Shown: in pieces, positions 17,588 through 25,106 of the stretch
How positions within the stretch are numbered: the first letter of the stretch is position 1
Layout of the letters: the number at the start of each line of letters is the position of its first letter
Source of the DNA: Acidobacteriota bacterium
GTDB lineage: Bacteria; Acidobacteriota; UBA6911
Reading direction: 5' to 3'
DNA length: 33,601 bases
NCBI GenBank assembly: GCA_003225335.1
Contig: QHZE01000419.1
Coordinates: 1-33,601, forward strand
Made by a program: the position numbers and the translations under genes
The notes under the pieces: generated by a model
The model's input: the letters and a program-made list of their open reading frames with translations, nothing else
Database searches by the model: none
What the model was told of the DNA's origin: nothing

Positions 17588-19822
17588 ATGAGATACAAAG
17601 TCATCCTTGTCCTGATCGTCTGCCTGGCCGTATCGATTACAGCGACGGCGGTCACCCCTCAATTCTGGGAGAACTTCACACAAGAAGAGTTGCTGAAAGG
17701 AACTCTCACGCGGGTTTCCCTGAGCTCCGACGGAAAGCTCTTTCTCGCACCTCCGTACGATCTGTTTTACGACACCGGCCAGCCGTACGTCTTCTCGGTA
17801 GCTCGCGACAGGTCCGGAAACCTCTACGTTGGGACAGGACACGAGGGAAAGGTTTTCAAGGTGGACCCGCAAGGAAAGGGTAGTGTCTACTTCCAGGCCA
17901 AAGAGCTGGACGTATTTGCACTGGCGCTGGATTCCTCCGATGTCCTTTATGTGGGCACCTCGCCGGACGGAAAAGTTTACAAGGTCACGGCCCCCAACCA
18001 GGCGACCGAGTTCTGCAACCCCGAAGACAAATATATCTGGTCGCTCCTCTTTGACGAGGCGGGCAATCTCTATGTGGGCTCGGGAGCGCGCGGGATCATC
18101 TACAAAGTCGACAAGAGTGGTAAGAAATCGACTTTCTACGACAGCGACGACACACACATCGTGTCACTGGCGCGCGAAAGCAACGGAAATGTGCTGGCAG
18201 GGACTTCACCGGGAGGCACGGTGCTGCAGATCAACCCGCAGGGGAGGGCCTTCACGCTTCTGGACTCCCCGATGGAAGAGATCCGCGCTCTTGCGGTGGA
18301 CCGCTTCGGGACCATCTATGCGGTCGCTTCAAGTTCCAAAGGTCTGGTACCACCAGCCCCGCCCAAGACCGAGCCCACAACTGAAGCGACGAGCGAGGCG
18401 CTGCCTCTTGTGACGATCCAGGCGCTGACCAGTCTTGCCGAAAAGTCCAAAGAGTCCAGGTCCTCCGTGTCGGCTCCAGGGGGCGAGAAGGATTCGGCAG
18501 GTTCCAAGTCCTCAATTTACGCGCTGTCCAAAGATGGGAGCGTGGAAACCCTTTTCACTTCTCGGGACCAGATGATCTACGACCTACTCGTGCGCCCCGA
18601 CGGCAGCGTGCTGGCCGCGGCCGGCGGCAAGGGCAGAATTCTCTCGATCGATACCGCGAAGCAGGTGTCGGTCATCACCGATTCCCCGGAAGAGCAGATC
18701 ACGCGGCTGCTTCTCTCCGGCGACGAGATATTTGCTGCGGGCAGCAACCAGGGGAGAATTTACCGGCTCCAGTCTCAGAGAGCCCAGACCGGCACTTTCG
18801 AGTCCAAGGTACTGGACGCCAAGACCGTGGCGTCCTGGGGCAAGATAGCCTGGGTCGTGACCAATGCCAGCGGTGGAACAGTGGAGACGGTTTCGCGCTC
18901 CGGGAACACAGAGAAACCCGACAGCTCCTGGAGCGACTGGAGCACGCCCTATACTGAGTCTGAAGGTCAGCAGATTACCAGTCCCAAGGCGCGCTACTTT
19001 CAATGGAGGGCAACCTTCAAACGTGGACGTTCCCAAACCGCCGGCGCGCCCTCCGATGTTTTCGAGCGCGTCAGGATTGCGTACTTGCAGCAGAATCTCC
19101 GTCCTCAAGTTACCAGCATTAATCTCCTGCCCCCGGGCATCACGCTGCAGAAGATTCCTTCCCTCCCTTCCGGGACGATCGGTCTCGGCAGCTCAGGAAC
19201 GGACGGCGCTCCCGTCAGCTCTCCCCGCGAACGAGGAAAAGACAAACAGACGCTGCCACCGCGCCAGGTAGCACAACCGGGAGCTCAGGCATTTTCGTGG
19301 AAAGCGACGGATGACAACGAGGATACCCTGGAGTATTCGATTTACTTCAGAGGAGAGGGAGAAACCGACTGGAAACTGCTCGAAAAGAACGTCAACGACA
19401 CCTTCTATACTCTCGAAAGTGGCGCGCTTCCCGATGGCGTATACACGCTTAAGGTCGTAGCCAGCGATGCCCCGTCGAACCCGTACGGGAAAGCCCTGAT
19501 CGGCGAACTGGTTTCCAAGCCTTTCGTCATCAACAACAGCACCCCTCTGGTCGAGATCGCACAACATAAGATCACCGGCAAGAAAGTGGATCTGCAGTTT
19601 CGCGCGCGCGTCGCCACAGGGCGAATTGCCAGCGGAGAGTTCTCGATCGACGGAGGCGAATGGTTTCTGGTTTTTCCCGTGGATGGGATCGCCGATTCTG
19701 CGCAGGAAGAGTTTCAGGTGACCACACCGGAGCTCACGACCGGCGAGCATTCCATCGGCCTGCGCGCAGGAGACACGGCCGGAAACACAGGCTCCGCAAA
19801 ACTCGTCGTAAGAATTCCCTGA
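17588..19822 (+). CDS. Exported beta-propeller protein with C-terminal Ig-like region
   Basis: The protein is 744 residues with a clear signal peptide (MRYKVILVLIVCLAVSITATA). Residues of about 50-380 are built from repeating blades with the pattern LYVGTGxxGKVFKVD: LYVGTGHEGKVFKVD, LYVGTSPDGKVYKVT, LYVGSGARGIIYKVD, VLAGTSPGGTVLQIN, then a low-complexity Pro/Thr/Ser linker (about 255-305) and further blades. The C-terminal third has FSWKATDDNEDTLEYSIYFR and LPDGVYTLKVVASD, typical of fibronectin/Ig-like beta-sandwiches. Residues of about 420-510 (WSDWSTPY... ARYFQWRATFKRG) look like a carbohydrate-binding or discoidin-like insert. No catalytic motif is visible. It may bind an envelope or extracellular ligand. 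No good Shine-Dalgarno precedes the ATG; the signal peptide fixes the start. Confidence 0.78.
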   Translation: MRYKVILVLIVCLAVSITATAVTPQFWENFTQEELLKGTLTRVSLSSDGKLFLAPPYDLFYDTGQPYVFSVARDRSGNLYVGTGHEGKVFKVDPQGKGSVYFQAKELDVFALALDSSDVLYVGTSPDGKVYKVTAPNQATEFCNPEDKYIWSLLFDEAGNLYVGSGARGIIYKVDKSGKKSTFYDSDDTHIVSLARESNGNVLAGTSPGGTVLQINPQGRAFTLLDSPMEEIRALAVDRFGTIYAVASSSKGLVPPAPPKTEPTTEATSEALPLVTIQALTSLAEKSKESRSSVSAPGGEKDSAGSKSSIYALSKDGSVETLFTSRDQMIYDLLVRPDGSVLAAAGGKGRILSIDTAKQVSVITDSPEEQITRLLLSGDEIFAAGSNQGRIYRLQSQRAQTGTFESKVLDAKTVASWGKIAWVVTNASGGTVETVSRSGNTEKPDSSWSDWSTPYTESEGQQITSPKARYFQWRATFKRGRSQTAGAPSDVFERVRIAYLQQNLRPQVTSINLLPPGITLQKIPSLPSGTIGLGSSGTDGAPVSSPRERGKDKQTLPPRQVAQPGAQAFSWKATDDNEDTLEYSIYFRGEGETDWKLLEKNVNDTFYTLESGALPDGVYTLKVVASDAPSNPYGKALIGELVSKPFVINNSTPLVEIAQHKITGKKVDLQFRARVATGRIASGEFSIDGGEWFLVFPVDGIADSAQEEFQVTTPELTTGEHSIGLRAGDTAGNTGSAKLVVRIP

Positions 19823-19922
19823 TTGCGGATTTGGGATTGCGGATTGCGGATTAAATTCAACCAATACGCAAGGAGCAGTCAGATTCTCAATCCGCAATCC
19901 GCAATCCGAAATCCGCAATCCT
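19821..19922. repeat. Heptamer-unit hairpin (GATTGCG type) shared by two convergent 3' ends
   Basis: The left arm is GATTGCG, GATTTGG, GATTGCG, GATTGCG, GATTAAA (19821-19855), starting inside the TGA of the propeller gene. The right arm is CAATCCG, CAATCCG, CAATCCG, AAATCCG, CAATCCT (19888-19922), which encodes the last residues and the stop codon of the minus-strand pseudouridine synthase. The spacer is 32 bp. Confidence 0.9.
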
Positions 19923-20663
19923 ATTGAGAGCCTGAATTTCGCCGGGCTTAAGGCGCCGCCACTTGCCAACTTCCAGATCTTCCAGCGTCACGGGCCCGAT
20001 CCGGATTCTTACAAGTTTCAGGACTTTAAAGCCGACCGTTTCCATTATCCGGCGCACCTCACGATTCTTCCCCTCCGTGAGAACGACTTCCAGCCAGCTG
20101 TACTTGCCGCGGTCTTCCAGCCAGCGCACGCTCTCGGGCCTCGCCCAGTCACCCCGGCTCATCCGGACTCCCTGCTGGATCCGCGCAACTGTTTCTTCGC
20201 CGACGATGCCGTTGACCTTGACAACGTACGTCTTGGGAATCCGCGATCGCGGATCTGTAACGCGGTCCGCGAAATCCGTGTCGTTGGTCAGCAAGAGTAG
20301 TCCGGAGCTGTCCTTGTCCAGCCGGCCGACAGGAACAACCCAGTTCGCATTCTCGCCCAGATAACAGTATACGGTTCGGCGGCCGGCAGGGTCTCCATGG
20401 CTCGTAATTACCCCTTTGGGCTTATACAAAGCGAGGTAGAGCTTCCGCGCGGGTTGAACGCGCTCCCCATCCAGGTGAATGACATCCTTTTCGGGCCGCA
20501 CCCACAAATCGGGATCCCGCACCCGGCGCCCGTTCACCTTCAACCGGCCCGCCAGAATGGCGCTGCGAGCTTCGGCGCGCGACGCCAGGCCGAAGCGTGA
20601 GAGCACGCGGTCCAGCGTCATCGTGCTCTTGGGCGTTGGTCTCTTGGACTCTGAAAGCGGCAT
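19887..20663 (-). CDS. RluB/RsuA-family pseudouridine synthase
   Basis: This enzyme isomerises a uridine in rRNA, probably the large-subunit site of the RluB group. About 258 residues. It has an N-terminal S4 RNA-binding domain (TLDRVLSRFGLASRAEARSAILAGRLKVNGRRV), then the catalytic domain with PVGRLDKDSSGLLLLTND (Asp116 in this numbering is the catalytic residue), KTYVVKV and LTEGKNREVRRIMETVGFKVLKLVRIRIGP. The frame begins at a GTG at 20690; ATG 20663 has GAGG 8 bases upstream and is preferred; ATG 20621 is also possible. The final RIADFGLRIAD is encoded by a heptamer repeat, so the ancestral protein probably ended near KPGEIQAL. RluB versus RluE/F cannot be fixed by eye. Confidence 0.9.
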   Translation of the reverse strand: MPLSESKRPTPKSTMTLDRVLSRFGLASRAEARSAILAGRLKVNGRRVRDPDLWVRPEKDVIHLDGERVQPARKLYLALYKPKGVITSHGDPAGRRTVYCYLGENANWVVPVGRLDKDSSGLLLLTNDTDFADRVTDPRSRIPKTYVVKVNGIVGEETVARIQQGVRMSRGDWARPESVRWLEDRGKYSWLEVVLTEGKNREVRRIMETVGFKVLKLVRIRIGPVTLEDLEVGKWRRLKPGEIQALNRIADFGLRIAD

Positions 20664-20684
20664 CGCGGATCCTCGGCAGCCCTC

Positions 20685-20737
20685 AGCCACGGAGACACAG
20701 AGAAAATCCTATCGCTGTGTCTCCGTGTCTTGTGGCT
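20685..20737. repeat. Short octamer-unit hairpin upstream of the pseudouridine synthase gene
   Basis: AGCCACGGAGACACAGAG pairs with CTGTGTCTCCGTG and, shifted by one unit, with TCTTGTGGCT. The arms are built of 8-bp units (CCACGGAG, ACACAGAG; GTGTCTCC, GTGTCTTG), so several registers can pair. It overlaps the longer possible start of the synthase gene by a few bases. Confidence 0.75.
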
Positions 20738-20993
20738 AGATCGCGGTCGGGCCGGCCGGGGTATGTCCTTGTACTCGGCGTGTTTTTGTGGTCAACTTAC
20801 TCTTTCCCGCTCCTCCACGCGATCTTGCTGGCGTAGCGTTGCGACTCTGATTGAACCTCACGTTTCTTGGTTGGAAACTTCAAATGCCAGCTACTCTTTC
20901 ACCTGGAACACAAAAAAAGAAAAACAAACGGCGACGAAGTATGGTACACTACGCGCCAAGTAACGCGCGTCAAAGGTCCGCTAAATCTAAAAC
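20738..20993. other. Non-coding divergent gap upstream of the REC-PAS gene
   Basis: This includes an A-rich run (about 20910-20927) and a possible extended -10, TGGTACACT at 20942-20950, followed by ACGCGC (20951-20956) and GCGCGT (20965-20970), a 6-bp inverted repeat 8 bp apart that could be an operator. No convincing -35 is visible. I see no gene here. Confidence 0.4.
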
Positions 20994-22409
20994 ATGGCTA
21001 TGCTAGAGGTGCAGTCCACGAGTACACCTGACCGGCTCCTGCGAATCCTCATAGTCGAGGACAACCTGGCCGATGCCGACCTGTACGTGCGAAACCTGAA
21101 GAGAGCCGGCTTCGAGGTCATACCCGATATCGTGCAGGCTCCCGGTGAATTCGTCGAAAAGCTGTCCAACGAACGATACGCTCTTATCCTCTGCGATTAC
21201 CGCTTGGGGGGGTGGACCGGTATGGACGCCCTCCTGACTCTACGGCAGTTGGACAAAGATATTCCTTTCATACTCATCAGCGGCACAGTAGGAGAGGACC
21301 TCGCGGTCGAATTCATCAAGAAAGGCGCGGCGGATTATGTCCTGAAAGACCGCATGGCTCGATTGCCGCTGGTGATCCGGCGGGCCCTGGAAGAAAAGAG
21401 CCTGCGCGAAGCGCGCCGCCGCTTCGAGGAAGAATTGCGCGCGAGCGAGGAGCGCTACCGCGACCTGGTTGAAAATGCCAACGACATTGTCTACACCCTG
21501 GACCTGCAAGGCAACCTGACTTCCTTCAATAAAGCGGGCGAACGAATTACCGGTTACAATCGGGATGACATCCTCGAGCACAGCCTGGGCGAGATCATGC
21601 AGCCGGATCAGCTCGCCTTGATGCAAGAGATGTTGAAGCGAAAGCTCGCCGGCCAAAAAGTCACTGCTTATGAAATCCAGATCACCGCCAAAGACAGCAG
21701 CACCGTGGTTCTGGAAGTCAGCAGCCGGCTTATCTACAAGGACGGGAAGCCCGTCGGAGTTCAGGGTATAGCGCGAGACGTCACAGAACGCAAGCGCGCC
21801 GAGGCAGAGTTGCGCAAGGGGGAAGCTCTCTTTCGAGCCGTTGTGGAGACGGCGCTGGACTGTATCATCAGCATAGACCACACCGGCAAGATTACCGAGT
21901 TCAACCCGGCCGCAGAGAGGACATTCGGTTACACGCGCGACAGCGTCCTGGGCAGGGATCTGGCCGAAACTATTATTCCACGCTCCCTGCGCGAACGGCA
22001 CCGGAAGGGGCTGGAGCGTTATCTCGACGCTGCGGAAGGACCGGTTCTCTTCAAACGCGTCGAATTCACAGCAATGCGCGCGGACGGCACCGAATTCCCC
22101 GTCGAGCTCAGTATCTCTCCCATCCCCCAGCAGGGCCAACCGGTATTCACGGCATACCTCCGCGACATTACCGAGCGAAAGCAGGCGGAGCGAGAGCGCG
22201 AAATGCTGATCTCCGAGTTGCAGGATGCTCTGGCCAAGGTCAAGACGTTGAGCGGCCTGCTGCCGATTTGCGCCTGGTGCAAGAAGGTTCGCGATGACCA
22301 CGGGTACTGGAGTCAGATCGAGGTTTACATCGAGCAGCATTCAGACGCGGCGTTCACCCACGGCGTGTGCCCTGATTGCGTCAGAAGGATGTACCCGGAA
22401 ATCCGGTAG
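20994..22409 (+). CDS. Response-regulator receiver with two PAS domains and a 4-Cys tail
   Basis: The protein is 471 residues and cytoplasmic. The receiver domain (about 17-135) keeps the acidic pair E22/D23, phospho-acceptor D68 in LILCDYRLGGWTG and K118 in ADYVLKD. Two PAS domains follow: PAS1 begins ERYRDLVENANDIVYTLD (about 152) and ends in GIARDVTERKRAE; PAS2 begins LFRAVVETALDCIISIDHTG (about 278) and ends in LRDITERKQAE. A short coiled coil then leads to a C-terminal block LLPICAWCKKVRDDHGYWSQ... HGVCPDCVRRMYPEIR with C426, C429, C459, C462, a pattern I know from PAS-protein C-termini and which may bind metal. No kinase, GGDEF or HTH output is present, so signalling is presumably by protein contact. 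There is no obvious Shine-Dalgarno. Confidence 0.88.
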   Translation: MAMLEVQSTSTPDRLLRILIVEDNLADADLYVRNLKRAGFEVIPDIVQAPGEFVEKLSNERYALILCDYRLGGWTGMDALLTLRQLDKDIPFILISGTVGEDLAVEFIKKGAADYVLKDRMARLPLVIRRALEEKSLREARRRFEEELRASEERYRDLVENANDIVYTLDLQGNLTSFNKAGERITGYNRDDILEHSLGEIMQPDQLALMQEMLKRKLAGQKVTAYEIQITAKDSSTVVLEVSSRLIYKDGKPVGVQGIARDVTERKRAEAELRKGEALFRAVVETALDCIISIDHTGKITEFNPAAERTFGYTRDSVLGRDLAETIIPRSLRERHRKGLERYLDAAEGPVLFKRVEFTAMRADGTEFPVELSISPIPQQGQPVFTAYLRDITERKQAEREREMLISELQDALAKVKTLSGLLPICAWCKKVRDDHGYWSQIEVYIEQHSDAAFTHGVCPDCVRRMYPEIR

Positions 22410-22430
22410 CCAAGCCCCACAAAGACCAGG

Positions 22431-22548
22431 CCACTTCACCGCTAAGACTCCGCTAAGACGCAAAGAAACGTGTCTTACACGAGGATAACTGCTTTTCTGA
22501 CGCACTCGGCATTCTTTTGCGCCTTCGCATCTTTGTGTGAGAGTGACG
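22431..22548. repeat. Octamer-unit hairpin between convergent REC-PAS and anti-sigma genes
   Basis: The left arm is CGCTAAGA, CTC, CGCTAAGA, CGCAAAGA, AACG (22440-22470). The right arm is ATTCTTTT, GCGCCTTC, GCATCTTT, GTGTGAGAG (22511-22543), its imperfect inverse. The right arm lies beside the anti-sigma gene stop (22552-22554); the left arm begins about 20 bp after the REC-PAS stop. Confidence 0.65.
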
Positions 22549-22551
22549 AGG

Positions 22552-23328
22552 TCAATCGTAAACGCAGATTTTGCTGAACGACAGTACCAGGTGAGAATCG
22601 ACGGCCCTACCATTCTGGCTCGCCGGCCTCAGTTGCGCAGAGCTGAGCATGTGGTTGAAGCTGTGAAGGAGCCTGCTGTCGGCGGGGTACTCGAGCACAT
22701 TCTGGATTTTGGCCGAACCGCTTCGATCCACCACAGTAAAAACCGAGAAGGAATCATCCGAGCCCGTCCGGGACGCACTTTCTCCGAATTTCAGCAAGTA
22801 GAGATCGTTAATCATGGGTTCGCTTGAGCTGATAGGCTTGCGCTGCATCTCCACCGGAACCAATCCCAGATTCTTGAGCACGTACACCCCCAGATTCTGC
22901 CGGAGGTTCTGCGAAGGGCCCCGCTCGAGAGCCCGGTCGCGCAGGTCGATATAAATAGGGTTCATCGCGGAACAGAGCGCAAAAAAGAAAACGAAAGCGG
23001 AGGCGGTTCCCAGAAACCGGGCGACGTACCAGAGACGCTCCGTGGTCCGGATTCTGGACCACCGCAACTCAAGAAACTCCCGGAGGCGTTTCACGACGTA
23101 ATCGTTTTGGGCTTCGGCGATATGGAGACGGACGAGGTGCCGGAGGTACTGGGGTGCGGGAACCCTGCGCAGCGAATGGAGCTGCTGACGCAGCCGCGAC
23201 AGGCGCATGAATTCCCTATTGCACTTGCGGCACGACCACAGGTGCTCAGAGACTTCGACCGCAAACTCGCTTTCCAGCCTTTCATCCAACAAAAGCGACA
23301 GGTGCTTCGTTACTGCCCGGCAATTCAT
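22552..23328 (-). CDS. Zinc-finger (zf-HC2) anti-sigma factor-like membrane protein
   Basis: The protein is about 258 residues. The N-terminal anti-sigma zinc finger has C3, then H29-x3-C33-x2-C36 in SEHLWSCRKCNREFM. One transmembrane segment is at about 105-125 (WYVARFLGTASAFVFFFAL), and the remaining half would be periplasmic, with no recognised fold. It lies 30 bp after the ECF sigma gene on the same strand, the standard arrangement for a sigma/anti-sigma pair. The zinc finger would hold the sigma factor at the membrane until a signal arrives; that is family knowledge. ATG 23328 has GGGGAGG upstream and is preferred over the GTG two codons earlier, which overlaps that ribosome-binding site. 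Confidence 0.85.
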   Translation of the reverse strand: MNCRAVTKHLSLLLDERLESEFAVEVSEHLWSCRKCNREFMRLSRLRQQLHSLRRVPAPQYLRHLVRLHIAEAQNDYVVKRLREFLELRWSRIRTTERLWYVARFLGTASAFVFFFALCSAMNPIYIDLRDRALERGPSQNLRQNLGVYVLKNLGLVPVEMQRKPISSSEPMINDLYLLKFGESASRTGSDDSFSVFTVVDRSGSAKIQNVLEYPADSRLLHSFNHMLSSAQLRPASQNGRAVDSHLVLSFSKICVYD

Positions 23329-23358
23329 GACCACCTCCCCACCGTTTCCCCCAGCGGC

Positions 23359-24015
23359 TCACCCCAGCTCCCCGTTCAGGCGGCGCTTGAGCTCTTCCCG
23401 CCCACGGGCAATTCTCGACTTGACAGTGCCCAATGACACCTGCATCGCTTCAGCAATGTCTTCGTACGACATGCCCTCTACGTCTCGCATGACTACGGCG
23501 ATACGCTGGTGTATGGGAAGCCGGAGCAGCCAGCGCTCTATTTCAGATCGCTTCTCTTGCAACAGGAGCGCATCTTCAGGAGAATTCCCTTCTGCCTCCA
23601 AAGTTTCCGAAAGATCCGGGTTCCGATTCCTGCCCAGATGCTCGTCGAGGGAGACGGTCCCACGGCGCCGAAGACGATTCCACCACCGGCACCGGTTTGA
23701 CGCGCGATTGATCGCGATGCGAAAGATCCAGGTCTTCAGCGAGGATTCCCCGCGGAAGCGATGCATCTTGCGATAGATCGTGAAAAAGACCTCCTGAGAA
23801 ACATCCAGAGCTTCCTCACGGTCTCCCAAAATGCGAAACGCAAGGTGGAACACCATGGAGTGGTATTGCTCGAACAGGCCGTCAAAGGCCTTTTCTTTGT
23901 CGGCCCGAATTCGTTCTAAGAGGGCCTCGCGCTCCGCGACCGTCGCTTCGCTCTCGTAGCGTTCTAGTGCGATTTCTTTCGGAAACATCTTTTCGTTTTC
24001 TGCAAGAGCGTCCAC
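23359..24015 (-). CDS. ECF-type RNA polymerase sigma factor (sigma-70 family)
   Basis: The protein is 218 residues. Region 2 is at about 42-110 (DGLFEQYHSMVFHLAFRILGDREEALDVSQEVFFTIYRKMHRFRGESSLKTWIFRIAINRASNRCR) and region 4 at about 155-215 (LLRLPIHQRIAVVMRDVEGMSYEDIAEAMQVSLGTVKSRIARGREEL), separated by a charged linker; region 3 is absent, as expected for ECF factors. The start codon is a GTG at 24015 with GAGGA 8 bases upstream; ATG 23988 lacks a good site. About 30 N-terminal residues precede region 2. It is followed by its likely anti-sigma factor and preceded by a small membrane protein. It resembles the RpoE/SigW group. Confidence 0.92.
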   Translation of the reverse strand: MDALAENEKMFPKEIALERYESEATVAEREALLERIRADKEKAFDGLFEQYHSMVFHLAFRILGDREEALDVSQEVFFTIYRKMHRFRGESSLKTWIFRIAINRASNRCRWWNRLRRRGTVSLDEHLGRNRNPDLSETLEAEGNSPEDALLLQEKRSEIERWLLRLPIHQRIAVVMRDVEGMSYEDIAEAMQVSLGTVKSRIARGREELKRRLNGELG

Positions 24016-24085
24016 TCTGAAAGTCCTCGCGCTTATGCCCTTGCGGACTTAGACCCCCTGTCCCTACAAAAGTTCCCATCCTTTT

Positions 24086-24412
24086 TCACTGGACCCCTTC
24101 CCGCGAGGTGGTCCTTGCGCCACTCAGGAGCTCGTCCAGCTCGCGCGAATCCAGTTTTTGTACTTTTTCCAGGTATTGAGAGATCTCGAGGAGCCTTTCC
24201 AGGCGAGCATGACTGTCGGGGAAAGACTGGAGATGCGCGTCCAGTCTCCTTTCAACCTCCTGAGCGGCTACCCCGGAAGGTGCCTTCTGGACCAATGTCT
24301 GCCGGACCACAAACGAAACCAGAATGGGCGATTGATGCAGTGCGATGCCATAAATGACTGCGCCCATCACCACCAGACCTCCCAGGACCATCGTGCGTTG
24401 CTTAAGGGTCAT
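24086..24412 (-). CDS. Small single-pass membrane protein upstream of the sigma factor
   Basis: This is a 108-residue protein of no family I recognise. It opens MTLKQRTMVLGGLVVMGAVIYGIAL, one transmembrane segment, then a mostly helical, charged region (QEVERRLDAHLQSFPDSHARLERLLEISQYLEKVQKLDSRELDELLSG) that looks like a soluble coiled or helical hairpin. The frame is open to 24472, but the ATG at 24412 begins directly before the membrane segment and is preferred. It lies 70 bp upstream of the ECF sigma gene on the same strand, so it may belong to the same signalling unit. That role is inferred only from position. Confidence 0.6.
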   Translation of the reverse strand: MTLKQRTMVLGGLVVMGAVIYGIALHQSPILVSFVVRQTLVQKAPSGVAAQEVERRLDAHLQSFPDSHARLERLLEISQYLEKVQKLDSRELDELLSGARTTSREGVQ

Positions 24413-24662
24413 TTTGTCACAGTCTCTCAGTTGCGTGCGGTGGCAAACAGGGCGCGGATTACCTGGCTGCACACGGATCTTCTGTGGATCAATTGGTTCG
24501 GTTCTGTGTTTTGATCCGCGAGATCGGCGCTCATCCGCGTCCTAACTTAAACCGTCAACTCCTGTAAACTGACGCACTCCTAAAAGTATATCAGATTCCA
24601 GGACAACGGCCCGTAAAGCCTTGTGAGCAGGCAAGGTCTCGGCAAAGTCAGCAATTTCTTGA
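24413..24662. other. Non-coding divergent gap, upstream part
   Basis: The region contains no coding frame with family features. It would hold the promoter of the small membrane protein/sigma operon on the minus strand, but I could not pick out convincing -35 and -10 boxes. A weak stem CCTTG...CAAGG occurs near 24618-24638. Confidence 0.4.
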
Positions 24663-24766
24663 AAATGACAAATGGCAAATGACCAATGATAGATGACAAA
24701 TCCCCGGGGGCAATCCGATCCGGTCTATTTGTCACTTGTCATCGGTCATTCGTCATTTGCCATTTG
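24663..24766. repeat. Heptamer-unit hairpin (ATTTGTC type) in a divergent gap
   Basis: The left arm is AAATGAC, AAATGGC, AAATGAC, CAATGAT, AGATGAC, AAATCCC (24663-24704). The right arm is ATTTGTC, ACTTGTC, ATCGGTC, ATTCGTC, ATTTGCC, ATTTGGA (24727-24768). Units match those of 5107-5210 and 8864-8968 but the spacer is different. Unlike most copies it is not at a 3' end: both flanking genes point away from it. Confidence 0.85.
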
Positions 24767-25106
24767 GAGTCCGGGGAGGGCCTGAAGGCCTTGGATCTCC
24801 GCGCTCGGAGCGTGAAGTGGTCCAAGATACCTTTGCAACGACTTTGCCGTTGCCGTATGTGAATGCGATCTTCAATCCAATCACTACGGTAGGCGCACAG
24901 AAAGGGATGACTTCACGTTCGGCGGCGGCAGTGAGGCGGGGGAAGCATTTGAAATTTCAAATTTGAAATTTGAGATTCAAAAGGATGCACTACCGGGCCT
25001 TCGGCCCCGGTGTAAACTGAAGTCCGTTCAGGATAAACCGGACCCGACAAAAACCTTCGAGAAAATACCGCTGCTGTCTGAATCGCAGTGATAAAATCCA
25101 GTCTCT
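24767..25106. other. Non-coding leader region before the RDD gene
   Basis: These 340 bases have no recognisable gene. At 24948-24981 there is a palindromic array of 7-bp units (TTTGAAA, TTTCAAA, TTTGAAA, TTTGAGA). A short GC hairpin, ACCGGGCC-TTCG-GCCCCGGT, lies at 24992-25011 (one base bulged). TGATAAAAT at 25089-25097 looks like an extended -10 box. Confidence 0.5.
25089..25097 (+). promoter_or_regulatory. Candidate extended -10 for the RDD gene
   Basis: TGATAAAAT fits TGN plus TAAAAT. No -35 of quality is seen. If real, transcription would begin within a few bases of the ATG at 25107, which would suit a leaderless mRNA; the gene indeed lacks a Shine-Dalgarno sequence. Confidence 0.3.

Noticed and set aside
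21240-22340. 366-codon open frame antisense to the REC-PAS gene
   Set aside because: No recognisable domain; the plus-strand frame has clear receiver and PAS motifs over the same bases.
24992-25011. GC hairpin as a terminator before the RDD gene
   Set aside because: No gene ends just upstream on either strand and no T-run follows; it may be part of a leader or chance structure.
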